The notes under the pieces were generated by a model. The model did no database searches, was not told the origin of the DNA, and saw nothing but the letters and a program-made list of their open reading frames with translations. The position numbers were made by a program, and so were the translations under genes. Shown piece by piece: positions 1-7,022 of a stretch of DNA of 41,272 nucleotides (position 1 is its first letter; the number at the start of each line of letters is the position of its first letter). The DNA comes from JAUWPO01 sp965603285 (lineage in GTDB: Bacteria; Chloroflexota; Anaerolineae; Anaerolineales; UBA4823): NCBI GenBank assembly GCA_965603285.1, contig CBFDCK010000012.1, positions 1-41,272 on the forward strand, written 5' to 3'.

Positions 1-1780
1 CAATTACCTGGGGTTGATACAATGTGCCACCGTTCCCAACAGCCGCCACGAAATTCGCCACCTGCAGAGGTGTGACCAGCAGGTCACCTTGACCGATCAC
101 TGTGTTGGTAGCATCTATTGGATTATTTGGATCATTGACCTGCCCAGCAGCCTCATCCAATCCTTCGATCCCGGTAGTGCTCCCAAGCCCGAAACTACGC
201 GCCATATTTGAGACAGCTTTGGTCTTCCCCTGGTTGAATAAATCCAGTCCAATATGCCAGAAGAATGGATTACACGAGCGGATCAATCCCTGTGGTAAAG
301 TCAATAACCCACTCGGTATTGTGCGACCGTCTTCCTGGTAATACTCATACGTCCAATCGTTCAATCTGACACCCTGCAGTTCATCGAAAAAGTATCCGCA
401 TTGATAGGTGGTTTCGGGTGTGTACGAATCGCTCTCAAGCGCCGCCGCCATCGTTATTATTTTAAATACTGAACCGAGTGGATACTGTCCCTGGGTTGCT
501 CTGTTCAACAGCGGTTTATTTGGGTTATTGATAATCTCCGCCAGCATCGTACCGCTATTTAAATTAATCGGTTCAAACGCGTTTGGATCAAAGCTCGGCG
601 ACGAAACCATCGCCAACACGCGTCCGGTATCGAGTTCCAAAACCACAATCGCCCCTCTAAATGTCCCTACAGCCTGCTGCACGGAGGCTTGGAGTTCTTT
701 TTCTAAGGTTGTATAAATCGCTTGCGAAGGTTGGGTTGGCGCTTCTGCCAAGCGGGTGAGCGGGTTACCGTGAGCGTCCAAAACGTAAAGTGCTCCACCA
801 CGGCCTCCCGCAAGATATGATTCGCCCCATTTCTCTAATCCGCTGCGACCAACCCGTTCATCCTGGCGATACCCCTCCCGTTTATATTGCTCCACTTCTT
901 CGGGTTGGATGGCGCTGACGAAGCCCAGTACATGTGGTGCAACACTGCCATCAAAATAATAACGCGATTTATAAGGTCTTATTTCCAACCCGCTCAGGCC
1001 GGAGAGTTTTTCGAAATCGATAATACGAGCAGCAGGCACTTCTCCAAGCGGCAGATACCAACCAGCGCCTGGTGGAAAATCGGCATACATAGATTTTACC
1101 GTTTGCTCTTCTAAACCGGTCAATTCATACAAGAGTGTAAATAAGGTCTCTTCTTGGGCCGGATCGATCTGATCGGGTATCAAACCCAATGCAGTTGCGT
1201 CGGTCTGCGCCACCAACGCAAAACCATGACGGTCATAGATATTAGCCCGCGAGGGAGTATATCCGTCACGATCCATTGAAAGATAGTTGCCGCCTTCTAA
1301 TTCCGGCAGCACTAAGGCGTCATCCCACTGCACACGCCACTGATCCTTTTCCAGGCTCAGGTTCATCACCGTATTCCGAAAGATATCACCCACCAGCAAA
1401 CTGTGCAGCGTTACCCTGTAACCGACCTGGGCGCCATCTGCATCGACCAGTGTTGAAAGGAGTTCATAATCCACCCCGTTCAAAGCGGCTTCGGCGGCAA
1501 CACTCCGGTAATGTTCAACAAACTCCTCTTCCCGGAGCGCATCACGGCTTAGCGATGTCAGCAATGCATACATCGCACTATAATCTTCCTCTTTCCAGGC
1601 CTCCAAATAAGTCAACGCTGTATCTGTGACTTCCTGGTTATCAGCAGAGCGAATTTGGGTTGACTCTGGCGGGGATAATGCTCCTGCAGGGGGATTTTTC
1701 GATGATTGGGAACACCCTATCAAAGCGATCAATGGCAGCAGAACTATCCAATTATGAAAGCTGATAATCCTAAATTTCAT
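1..1780 (-). CDS. Class B penicillin-binding protein (PBP2-like peptidoglycan transpeptidase), lipoprotein, 3' end cut by window
   Basis: The minus frame is open from the ATG at 1780 to the window edge (593 codons). Residues 1-22 form a hydrophobic signal ending in a lipobox (LIALIGC), so the protein is probably a lipid-anchored exported enzyme. An NTF2-like MecA_N-type domain follows at roughly 35-150, then a PBP dimerisation domain, then the transpeptidase domain. The acyl-enzyme serine lies in the SxxK motif (GSVFK, Ser about 437) and the SxN motif is SCN at about 502. The KTG motif should lie beyond the edge. The family cross-links peptidoglycan stem peptides outside the membrane. No strong ribosome site precedes the ATG. 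A MecA_N domain is shared with resistance-type PBPs but is common in Gram-positive-type PBPs, so resistance should not be inferred. Confidence 0.93.
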   Translation of the reverse strand, partial: MKFRIISFHNWIVLLPLIALIGCSQSSKNPPAGALSPPESTQIRSADNQEVTDTALTYLEAWKEEDYSAMYALLTSLSRDALREEEFVEHYRSVAAEAALNGVDYELLSTLVDADGAQVGYRVTLHSLLVGDIFRNTVMNLSLEKDQWRVQWDDALVLPELEGGNYLSMDRDGYTPSRANIYDRHGFALVAQTDATALGLIPDQIDPAQEETLFTLLYELTGLEEQTVKSMYADFPPGAGWYLPLGEVPAARIIDFEKLSGLSGLEIRPYKSRYYFDGSVAPHVLGFVSAIQPEEVEQYKREGYRQDERVGRSGLEKWGESYLAGGRGGALYVLDAHGNPLTRLAEAPTQPSQAIYTTLEKELQASVQQAVGTFRGAIVVLELDTGRVLAMVSSPSFDPNAFEPINLNSGTMLAEIINNPNKPLLNRATQGQYPLGSVFKIITMAAALESDSYTPETTYQCGYFFDELQGVRLNDWTYEYYQEDGRTIPSGLLTLPQGLIRSCNPFFWHIGLDLFNQGKTKAVSNMARSFGLGSTTGIEGLDEAAGQVNDPNNPIDATNTVIGQGDLLVTPLQVANFVAAVGNGGTLYQPQVI

Positions 1781-1871
1781 ACAAACCAACCCACAGAAAT
1801 ATTTTTCCTGAGTGATGGAATTCTATAGTAAGTCAACATGATCCTGATGTATGTCATTTTTCAAAAAACCA

Positions 1872-2600
1872 TTACTCCCCAAGTACCTGACGAAATATGG
1901 GACAGGAAAAATTAAGGGACATTTGACAAGCAGCTGCGATATCCGATGGAGGATACATATTAAATGTCGATATTAAACGGCTCAAATGGCATAAAGGAAA
2001 CCCCATAACATTAGCATAGCATCCCTGCAAGTTCTGTACCGGGACAAATTCAGCGTTTTGGATCGCATACCCGCCCGCTTTGTCAAAGGGATCGCCCGAG
2101 GCTATATAAACCATGATTTCCTCGTCGCTGTAATTGCGCATGGGAACTTCTGTCACAATCAACTCATCCAATATCGAGTCATCTTCCACCCATAAAACTG
2201 CCAGCGCTGAATACACCTTATGCGTACGCCCACGCAGCTGGCGAAGCATCGATTGCGCCTCTTCTTCGTCAGTTGGTTTTCCAAGAATATCAAACCGGAA
2301 ACCGGATCCTGGCGTGGGTAAATCCCCGGGATTTGCTACATTTTCCCCTTCAACAACATTTAACTCATCCACAACCGCTGTGTCTGCCGCGATGATCAAC
2401 GTATCTGGAGGCTGGGGTCGCTCCAACGAATGATTCGCCGCCCGTGCTTTGTTTCTTGCCAAACGAAGCACATAATCCTCCGGTCGTTCAGCGGGCATCA
2501 CCCGCTCGTCTACCTGAACTGGCAAGACTGAGAACTCCCACCCGCTGAGAGAAAGCAGGTGTCTTCTGCGAGGTGAATTGGAGGCCAAAACCAGCATCAT
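1872..2600 (-). CDS. maf: Maf-family nucleoside triphosphate pyrophosphatase with internal insertion and C-terminal tail
   Basis: Maf proteins hydrolyse non-canonical or excess NTPs (dTTP/UTP in the YhdE subgroup) to monophosphates. The N-terminus has the family motif ASNSPRRRHLL, then AADTAVV, ILGKP, and the catalytic loop DPFDKAGGYAIQ, which fits the YhdE subgroup. At 242 residues it is longer than the usual 190-200. About 25 residues rich in E, N, P and G are inserted between DTAVV and ILGKP, and about 30 residues follow the normal C-terminal helix. Two ATG codons in tandem (2600 and 2597) are possible starts. An extended -10 lies six bases upstream of 2600, so the transcript may be leaderless. 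The gene is divergent from xpt. Family call is firm; exact substrate is inferred. Confidence 0.92.
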   Translation of the reverse strand: MMLVLASNSPRRRHLLSLSGWEFSVLPVQVDERVMPAERPEDYVLRLARNKARAANHSLERPQPPDTLIIAADTAVVDELNVVEGENVANPGDLPTPGSGFRFDILGKPTDEEEAQSMLRQLRGRTHKVYSALAVLWVEDDSILDELIVTEVPMRNYSDEEIMVYIASGDPFDKAGGYAIQNAEFVPVQNLQGCYANVMGFPLCHLSRLISTFNMYPPSDIAAACQMSLNFSCPIFRQVLGE

Positions 2601-2606
2601 CTGCGG

Positions 2607-2615
2607 ATTCTAACA
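2607..2615 (-). promoter_or_regulatory. Extended -10 promoter element of maf (TGTTAGAAT)
   Basis: Read on the minus strand, TG-T-TAGAAT is an extended -10 box. Six bases (CCGCAG) separate it from the ATG at 2600, so the expected transcription start coincides with the start codon. No good -35 is seen, which is normal for extended -10 promoters. The same layout recurs before the FHA gene at 5036. Confidence 0.55.
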
Positions 2616-2623
2616 TAAACCGA

Positions 2624-2652
2624 TTGATGGACTTGCTTTTGCCTGTTATGAT
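2624..2652 (+). promoter_or_regulatory. Sigma-70-type promoter of xpt
   Basis: TTGATG (2624-2629), a 17-base spacer and TATGAT (2647-2652) with an extended TGn just upstream. The predicted start near 2659 gives a leader of about 28 bases carrying a Shine-Dalgarno site (TTGGAGG) before the ATG at 2687. The leader is too short for a purine riboswitch. The -35 overlaps the upstream promoter region of divergent maf. Confidence 0.65.
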
Positions 2653-2686
2653 ATCCACATGTAATGAATATTTATTGGAGGCACAC

Positions 2687-3268
2687 ATGAGGGCTTTAAA
2701 GGAACGCATACTGAGCGAGGGGAAAAACTTGGGCGGCGGCATACTCAAAGTTGATGGTTTTATCAATCACCAGGTTGATCCAGCCTTAATGGATGCCTGC
2801 GGTCGAGAACTTGCCAGCCGCTTTCAAGACGTTGGCGCCACAAAAGTGCTCACGGCTGAGATTTCAGGTATAGCTCCCGCCCTGACAACGGCCATATGCC
2901 TGGGATTACCGGTGGTCTATGCCCGTAAACACAAGCCCATTACAATGCCTGATCAGGTATTTCTAACTTTGTCTCCTTCCCATACGAAAGGTCGCACCGT
3001 CGAGCTGATCGTCTCACCAGAATACCTCGCTGATGGTGAGCGAGTGCTGATTATTGACGATTTCTTGGCAAGCGGTGCTACAATCCTGGGTCTGGTACGC
3101 TTAGCCCAAATCGCCGGGGCCGAACTGGTCGGCATCGGCACGTTGATCGAGAAAAGATTCGAGGGCGGTCGGGGAGTGCTTGCTGACGTAGGAGTACAAA
3201 TCGAATCACTCACCTGCATCATTTCAATGGAAGATGAACAGATCATATTCGAAGATGACCAGGCTTGA
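2687..3268 (+). CDS. xpt: Xanthine phosphoribosyltransferase
   Basis: Type I phosphoribosyltransferase of 193 residues, the normal Xpt length. It transfers phosphoribose from PRPP to xanthine, giving XMP. The PRPP-binding loop is VLIIDDFLASGATI at about residues 120-133, and the stretch after it (GRGVLADVGVQIESL) is typical of Xpt. The reading frame stays open further upstream (to 2573), but the ATG at 2687 is chosen because TTGGAGG lies seven bases before it, the aligned family N-terminus (MRALKERIL) starts there, and a promoter lies between the upstream starts and this ATG. guaA follows 102 bases downstream on the same strand; XMP is the substrate of GuaA, so the pair forms a guanine-nucleotide salvage unit. 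Confidence 0.95.
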   Translation: MRALKERILSEGKNLGGGILKVDGFINHQVDPALMDACGRELASRFQDVGATKVLTAEISGIAPALTTAICLGLPVVYARKHKPITMPDQVFLTLSPSHTKGRTVELIVSPEYLADGERVLIIDDFLASGATILGLVRLAQIAGAELVGIGTLIEKRFEGGRGVLADVGVQIESLTCIISMEDEQIIFEDDQA

Positions 3269-3326
3269 CGAAACGAGAAGGGAATCCCCATCCCACCCAC
3301 TATCTCCGCCATCCCCTTTGTGTTCA

Positions 3327-3380
3327 ATGAGCGGCTAAAGAGCGGCTAATAAGCGGCTAATGAGCGGCTAATGAGCTTAA
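3327..3380 (+). repeat. 11-bp tandem repeat with three-codon ORFs immediately before guaA
   Basis: Four units of consensus TGAGCGGCTAA lie at 3328-3338, 3339-3349, 3350-3360 and 3361-3371. A fifth, partial unit (TGAGCTTAA) contains the beginning of guaA. Units 2 and 3 differ at one or two bases near their 5' end. Together with the preceding A, units 1 and 4 read ATG AGC GGC TAA (Met-Ser-Gly-stop) at 3327-3338 and 3360-3371. The stop of the second overlaps the guaA start as TAATG. No Shine-Dalgarno sequence precedes guaA, so translation could depend on re-initiation. Alternatively this is neutral repeat slippage. Confidence 0.85.
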
Positions 3381-4930
3381 GCATTGCGATTTTAGATTTC
3401 GGCTCCCAATACAGCCAATTGATCGCCCGCAGGATCAGGGAAGCTAATGTTTACTGCGAGCTTTTTCCATGGGACACACCTGCCGAGGAAGTCCTGGCGA
3501 TCCAGCCTAAAGGATTTATCCTGTCCGGAGGACCGGCTTCGGTTAATGAGCCTGGTTCACCACGAATCCACCCTTACATATTCAGGAGCCACCTCCCGGT
3601 GCTGGGAATTTGCTATGGGATGCAGGTTCTCACCCACCAGTTGGGTGGGACCGTTTCGATCTCGGCGGAGCGTGAATACGGCGCCGCTCAGCTCGAAAGC
3701 ATAGCTCCTAATCCAATCTTACGATTGGGATCACAGCGAGTATGGATGTCCCACGGCGATCGCATCGAGTCGCCCCCACCGGGTTTTACAATCCTGGGGC
3801 GCAGTGATAATTCGCCCATCGCAGCGATGGGAGATCTCACACGCGGTTACTTCGGTCTTCAATTCCACCCCGAAGTCAAACACACCCCTGGTGGGACACA
3901 AATTCTACGTTCCTTTGTGATAGACGTATGCCAGGTCGAACCAACCTGGACACCTGAATCAATTATCACCAAGAATATCACCCGGATTCAACAGCAGATC
4001 GGTCAAGAGCCAGTCATCTCTGCTGTCAGCGGAGGCGTGGATTCCAGCGTGGCGACTGCTCTCGTTCATAAAGCTGTGGGCGATCAGTTAATCCCCGTAT
4101 TTGTAGATACCGGCTTGCTCCGGCAGGGGGAGGTGCGGCACGTCCAGCGCGCCATGCAGAGGGAGTTGGGTTTGGAACTCATCCTCGTGGATGCCAAAGA
4201 TCAATTTTACAAGGCGCTTGACGGGGTCGTCGATCCGGAGCTAAAAAGACACCTTATTGGTGAACTATTCATACGCACTTTTGAAGAGCTAGCCTGCAAA
4301 CTGGGCTCGCCTCGTTTTCTTGTGCAGGGAACAATATATCCCGACGTTGTGGAATCGAGTGCACCTGATCGAGCACAGGTAAGCAGCATCAAAACCCACC
4401 ACAATGTGGGCGGACTGCCCGTTGATATGAAATTCGAGCTCGTCGAACCTCTTCGCTACCTTTTTAAAGACGAAGTGCGTGCAGTGGGTAAAGAGTTGGG
4501 GCTTATGGATGAAATAGTTTGGCGGCAGCCCTTCCCCGGACCCGGATTGGCGATCCGCTGCCTTGGTGAAGTCACTCCAACTCGCCTGAATCGCCTACGG
4601 GCTGCTGATGCCATCCTGACAAGCGAACTTGACGCCGCCGGCTTGCTGTATACGAGTCACGACGCTGAACAAATCCATGGAAGCGCCCAGGCATTTGCCG
4701 TCCTTCTGCCTGTCCGCTCCGTTGGGGTGATGGGTGACCAACGCACATACCAGGAAGTCATCGCCTTACGAGCAGTGACCAGCGACGACTTCATGACCGC
4801 CGATTGGGCTCGCCTTCCATACCACCTGCTGGCTGATATCGCCAACCGAATCGTCAACGAAGTAGAAGGGATCAACCGCGTCGTTTACGATATTACCAGC
4901 AAACCTCCTGCAACCATAGAATGGGAATAA
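3371..4930 (+). CDS. guaA: GMP synthase (glutamine-hydrolysing)
   Basis: Complete 519-residue GuaA. It converts XMP to GMP using ATP and ammonia released from glutamine. The N-terminal class I glutamine amidotransferase has the nucleophile in GICYGMQVL (Cys about 80) and the catalytic His/Glu in FHPEV. The ATP pyrophosphatase domain carries the P-loop SGGVDSSVA at about 219. The C-terminal dimerisation domain ends with VYDITSKPPATIEWE, the canonical GuaA terminus. The ATG at 3371 gives the usual N-terminus directly before the first beta strand (IAILDFGSQYS) and sits at the end of the 11-bp repeat array. The gene is co-directional with xpt. Confidence 0.98.
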   Translation: MSLSIAILDFGSQYSQLIARRIREANVYCELFPWDTPAEEVLAIQPKGFILSGGPASVNEPGSPRIHPYIFRSHLPVLGICYGMQVLTHQLGGTVSISAEREYGAAQLESIAPNPILRLGSQRVWMSHGDRIESPPPGFTILGRSDNSPIAAMGDLTRGYFGLQFHPEVKHTPGGTQILRSFVIDVCQVEPTWTPESIITKNITRIQQQIGQEPVISAVSGGVDSSVATALVHKAVGDQLIPVFVDTGLLRQGEVRHVQRAMQRELGLELILVDAKDQFYKALDGVVDPELKRHLIGELFIRTFEELACKLGSPRFLVQGTIYPDVVESSAPDRAQVSSIKTHHNVGGLPVDMKFELVEPLRYLFKDEVRAVGKELGLMDEIVWRQPFPGPGLAIRCLGEVTPTRLNRLRAADAILTSELDAAGLLYTSHDAEQIHGSAQAFAVLLPVRSVGVMGDQRTYQEVIALRAVTSDDFMTADWARLPYHLLADIANRIVNEVEGINRVVYDITSKPPATIEWE

Positions 4931-5020
4931 TTGAACTTTTACCCAAAATTAATGGGGTGGGCTGCAGTTGCACTGCTGCTCAATAAGTGATTTTCTTATC
5001 AATTCTCATTCTGAAAGTTA

Positions 5021-5029
5021 TGCTACAAT
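5021..5029 (+). promoter_or_regulatory. Extended -10 promoter element of the FHA gene (TGCTACAAT)
   Basis: TG-C-TACAAT is followed by exactly six bases (CTCGAT) and the ATG at 5036. The predicted start is at or next to the A of the ATG, and no Shine-Dalgarno site fits in the gap. This suggests a leaderless mRNA and mirrors the maf promoter. Confidence 0.6.
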
Positions 5030-5035
5030 CTCGAT

Positions 5036-6973
5036 ATGCAGTCCCCCAATTTCAATAGATACCTCAAGAACAACCACATAACAATCTCTTGCCTACTGCT
5101 GATACTTGCACTTCTACTGCCTGTATCGGTTAATGCCCAGGATGGGGGCAAGGCATTCATAACGCCACCAGCGATGGTTAATTTCCCATACTTTGAGACC
5201 TACCTCACTGTTTATGACTCACAAGGAAAATTTATACAAAATTTAAAAACCACGGATATCCGCTTACTCGAGGATGGTCATTCGGCTCCTGTTACTGGCG
5301 TAAAAGAACTTCGTCCGGGTGTTCAAGCAGTGATCGCGATCAGTCCTGGCCCACCTTTTGCGATTCAAAACAGCCAGGCTGTCTCTCGCTATGACTCTGT
5401 AATTGAATCACTGGAGAAATGGGGGAGGAGCCGCATTGGGACAACCATTGACGATCTGAGTTTGCTCACCACAGGTGGAGCGTCAACAAGCCACGTTTCA
5501 GATCCTGCTGAATGGTTGTCAACGCTGACCTCAAGCCAGGTCGACGCCAAAATTGCCACCCCAAGTCTGGATACACTATCTCGGGCTGTCGAGCTGGCTG
5601 CCGACCCAACAGCGCGACCTGGTATGGGTAGCGCCGTATTATTCATTACGCCACCATTTGAAGGTACGTTGGATGGATCTTTAGACAACATCGCCTCCCA
5701 GGCTGAACAAAATGGTATCAAGATATTTGTCTGGATGGTTGCATCTCCTGGTGTATTCTCCTCAGCAGAAGCTGATCGCCTGGCTGAATTAGCCGGAGGA
5801 ACCGGAGGTACTTTTTTTGCCTATTCTGGCGAAGAGGATCTGCCCGATCCTGAGACTTATTTTGCACCCCTGCGCAACATTTATAACCTGAATTACGAAT
5901 CGAAAATCAAGAATAACGGTACACACCAGCTAAAAGTTCAAGTAAAAACCGAATCCGGGCAGATTACATCCCCAGGTAAAAATTTCGAGTTCGAAATCCA
6001 ACCTCCCCAACCAGCCGTAATATCACCACCAATCCAGATAATCCGTAAACCCCCAAGTGAGGATATAGGTCCGCGCAAGGCGGATATAGAAACAAACAAC
6101 TTTTTCCCAGGTGAACAAGAGATAAACATAATTTTTGACTTCCCCGATGGTCTTGTACGCCCGATCGTCCGGTCTGGATTGTACGTGGATGGTGACCTGG
6201 CAGCCGAGAATATCGAACCACCCTTTGATCAATTTATCTGGAATTTGGAGGACTTCATAACAAATGGGTCACACACTTTACAAGTGGAGGTTGAAGACAG
6301 TCTCGGATTAACCGGTAGAAGCGCCGAGATACCGGTAGAGATATCCTTTGACCTCCCAGAAGCCAACCCATGGGCAACCGTCAATAACAATATTCCTGTC
6401 TTCTCGGTTTTTGCCATATTGCTGGCTGGAGCTGTACTGGTACTGGTCTTGATCATGGGAGGTCGGTTGCGACCTCACCTACCAGGCAAAAAGGAGGAGC
6501 GGCGGCGCAAATCCGACCCGGTAACACAGCCGGTAACCGATGACAACACAACCTCATCACAACGTTTTTATAAACTGGCGAGCCGCTTGAAGTGGTCGAA
6601 AGGACCGGTCTCAACCCAAGCCTATGCCCTGTTAACCATGGTATCCGATTCGGATGACACCGCAGCTTCTACCCCTATTCCAATTATTTCTGATGATTTA
6701 CCCATTGGAAGTGATCCGAATCAAGCTATTTTGGTGCTGGATGACCCCTCTATAGAAGAACTCCATGCCCATCTGAGGCGCAGTGAAGACAGCACATTCA
6801 GGCTGGCTGATGAAGATACAATCGCAGGCACATGGATCAACTACACACCTGTCTCCAAAGAAGGCACCAAACTAGAACACGGTGATTTGATCCACATCGG
6901 AAGGGTAGGTTTTCGGTTCAGTATGCGCGACACCTCACGTATCCGCAAACCAATTGTTACACCGGAAAATTAG
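5036..6973 (+). CDS. Membrane-anchored protein with extracytoplasmic VWA-like region and C-terminal cytoplasmic FHA domain
   Basis: Protein of 645 residues. A signal segment occupies about 15-34 (hydrophobic, ending VNAQ). The exported part, about 40-450, resembles a von Willebrand A-type fold (LTVYDSQGKFIQNLKTTDIR, then VLFITPPFEG) followed by Ig-like strands. One transmembrane helix lies at about 455-478, then a basic cytoplasmic linker. The C-terminus at about 550-635 resembles an FHA domain (LPIGSDPNQAILVLDDPSI, then LHAHLRR and HGDLIHIG), a phosphothreonine reader. The conserved Arg of the usual IGR motif is Ser here (IGS) and the usual S-R-x-H block is EELHAH, so phosphopeptide binding may be weakened. 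It may couple an envelope signal to Ser/Thr phosphorylation. The convergent neighbour has a PP2C-like domain. The exact role is unknown. Confidence 0.8.
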   Translation: MQSPNFNRYLKNNHITISCLLLILALLLPVSVNAQDGGKAFITPPAMVNFPYFETYLTVYDSQGKFIQNLKTTDIRLLEDGHSAPVTGVKELRPGVQAVIAISPGPPFAIQNSQAVSRYDSVIESLEKWGRSRIGTTIDDLSLLTTGGASTSHVSDPAEWLSTLTSSQVDAKIATPSLDTLSRAVELAADPTARPGMGSAVLFITPPFEGTLDGSLDNIASQAEQNGIKIFVWMVASPGVFSSAEADRLAELAGGTGGTFFAYSGEEDLPDPETYFAPLRNIYNLNYESKIKNNGTHQLKVQVKTESGQITSPGKNFEFEIQPPQPAVISPPIQIIRKPPSEDIGPRKADIETNNFFPGEQEINIIFDFPDGLVRPIVRSGLYVDGDLAAENIEPPFDQFIWNLEDFITNGSHTLQVEVEDSLGLTGRSAEIPVEISFDLPEANPWATVNNNIPVFSVFAILLAGAVLVLVLIMGGRLRPHLPGKKEERRRKSDPVTQPVTDDNTTSSQRFYKLASRLKWSKGPVSTQAYALLTMVSDSDDTAASTPIPIISDDLPIGSDPNQAILVLDDPSIEELHAHLRRSEDSTFRLADEDTIAGTWINYTPVSKEGTKLEHGDLIHIGRVGFRFSMRDTSRIRKPIVTPEN

Positions 6974-7022
6974 ACAGGGGAATCGATTGAGAGAGCAAGA
7001 TGAGGTTAGCCTTTTGCTTCGC

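Noticed and set aside
2653..2686. Purine riboswitch in front of xpt
   Set aside because: The predicted leader is only about 28 bases, too short for the aptamer, and no conserved core is seen.
3327..3380. CRISPR-like or origin repeat array
   Set aside because: Units are 11 bp, contiguous and spacerless, and merge into the guaA start.
4964..4976. Terminator after guaA (GCAGT-TGC-ACTGC)
   Set aside because: The stem is only five base pairs and no T-run follows.
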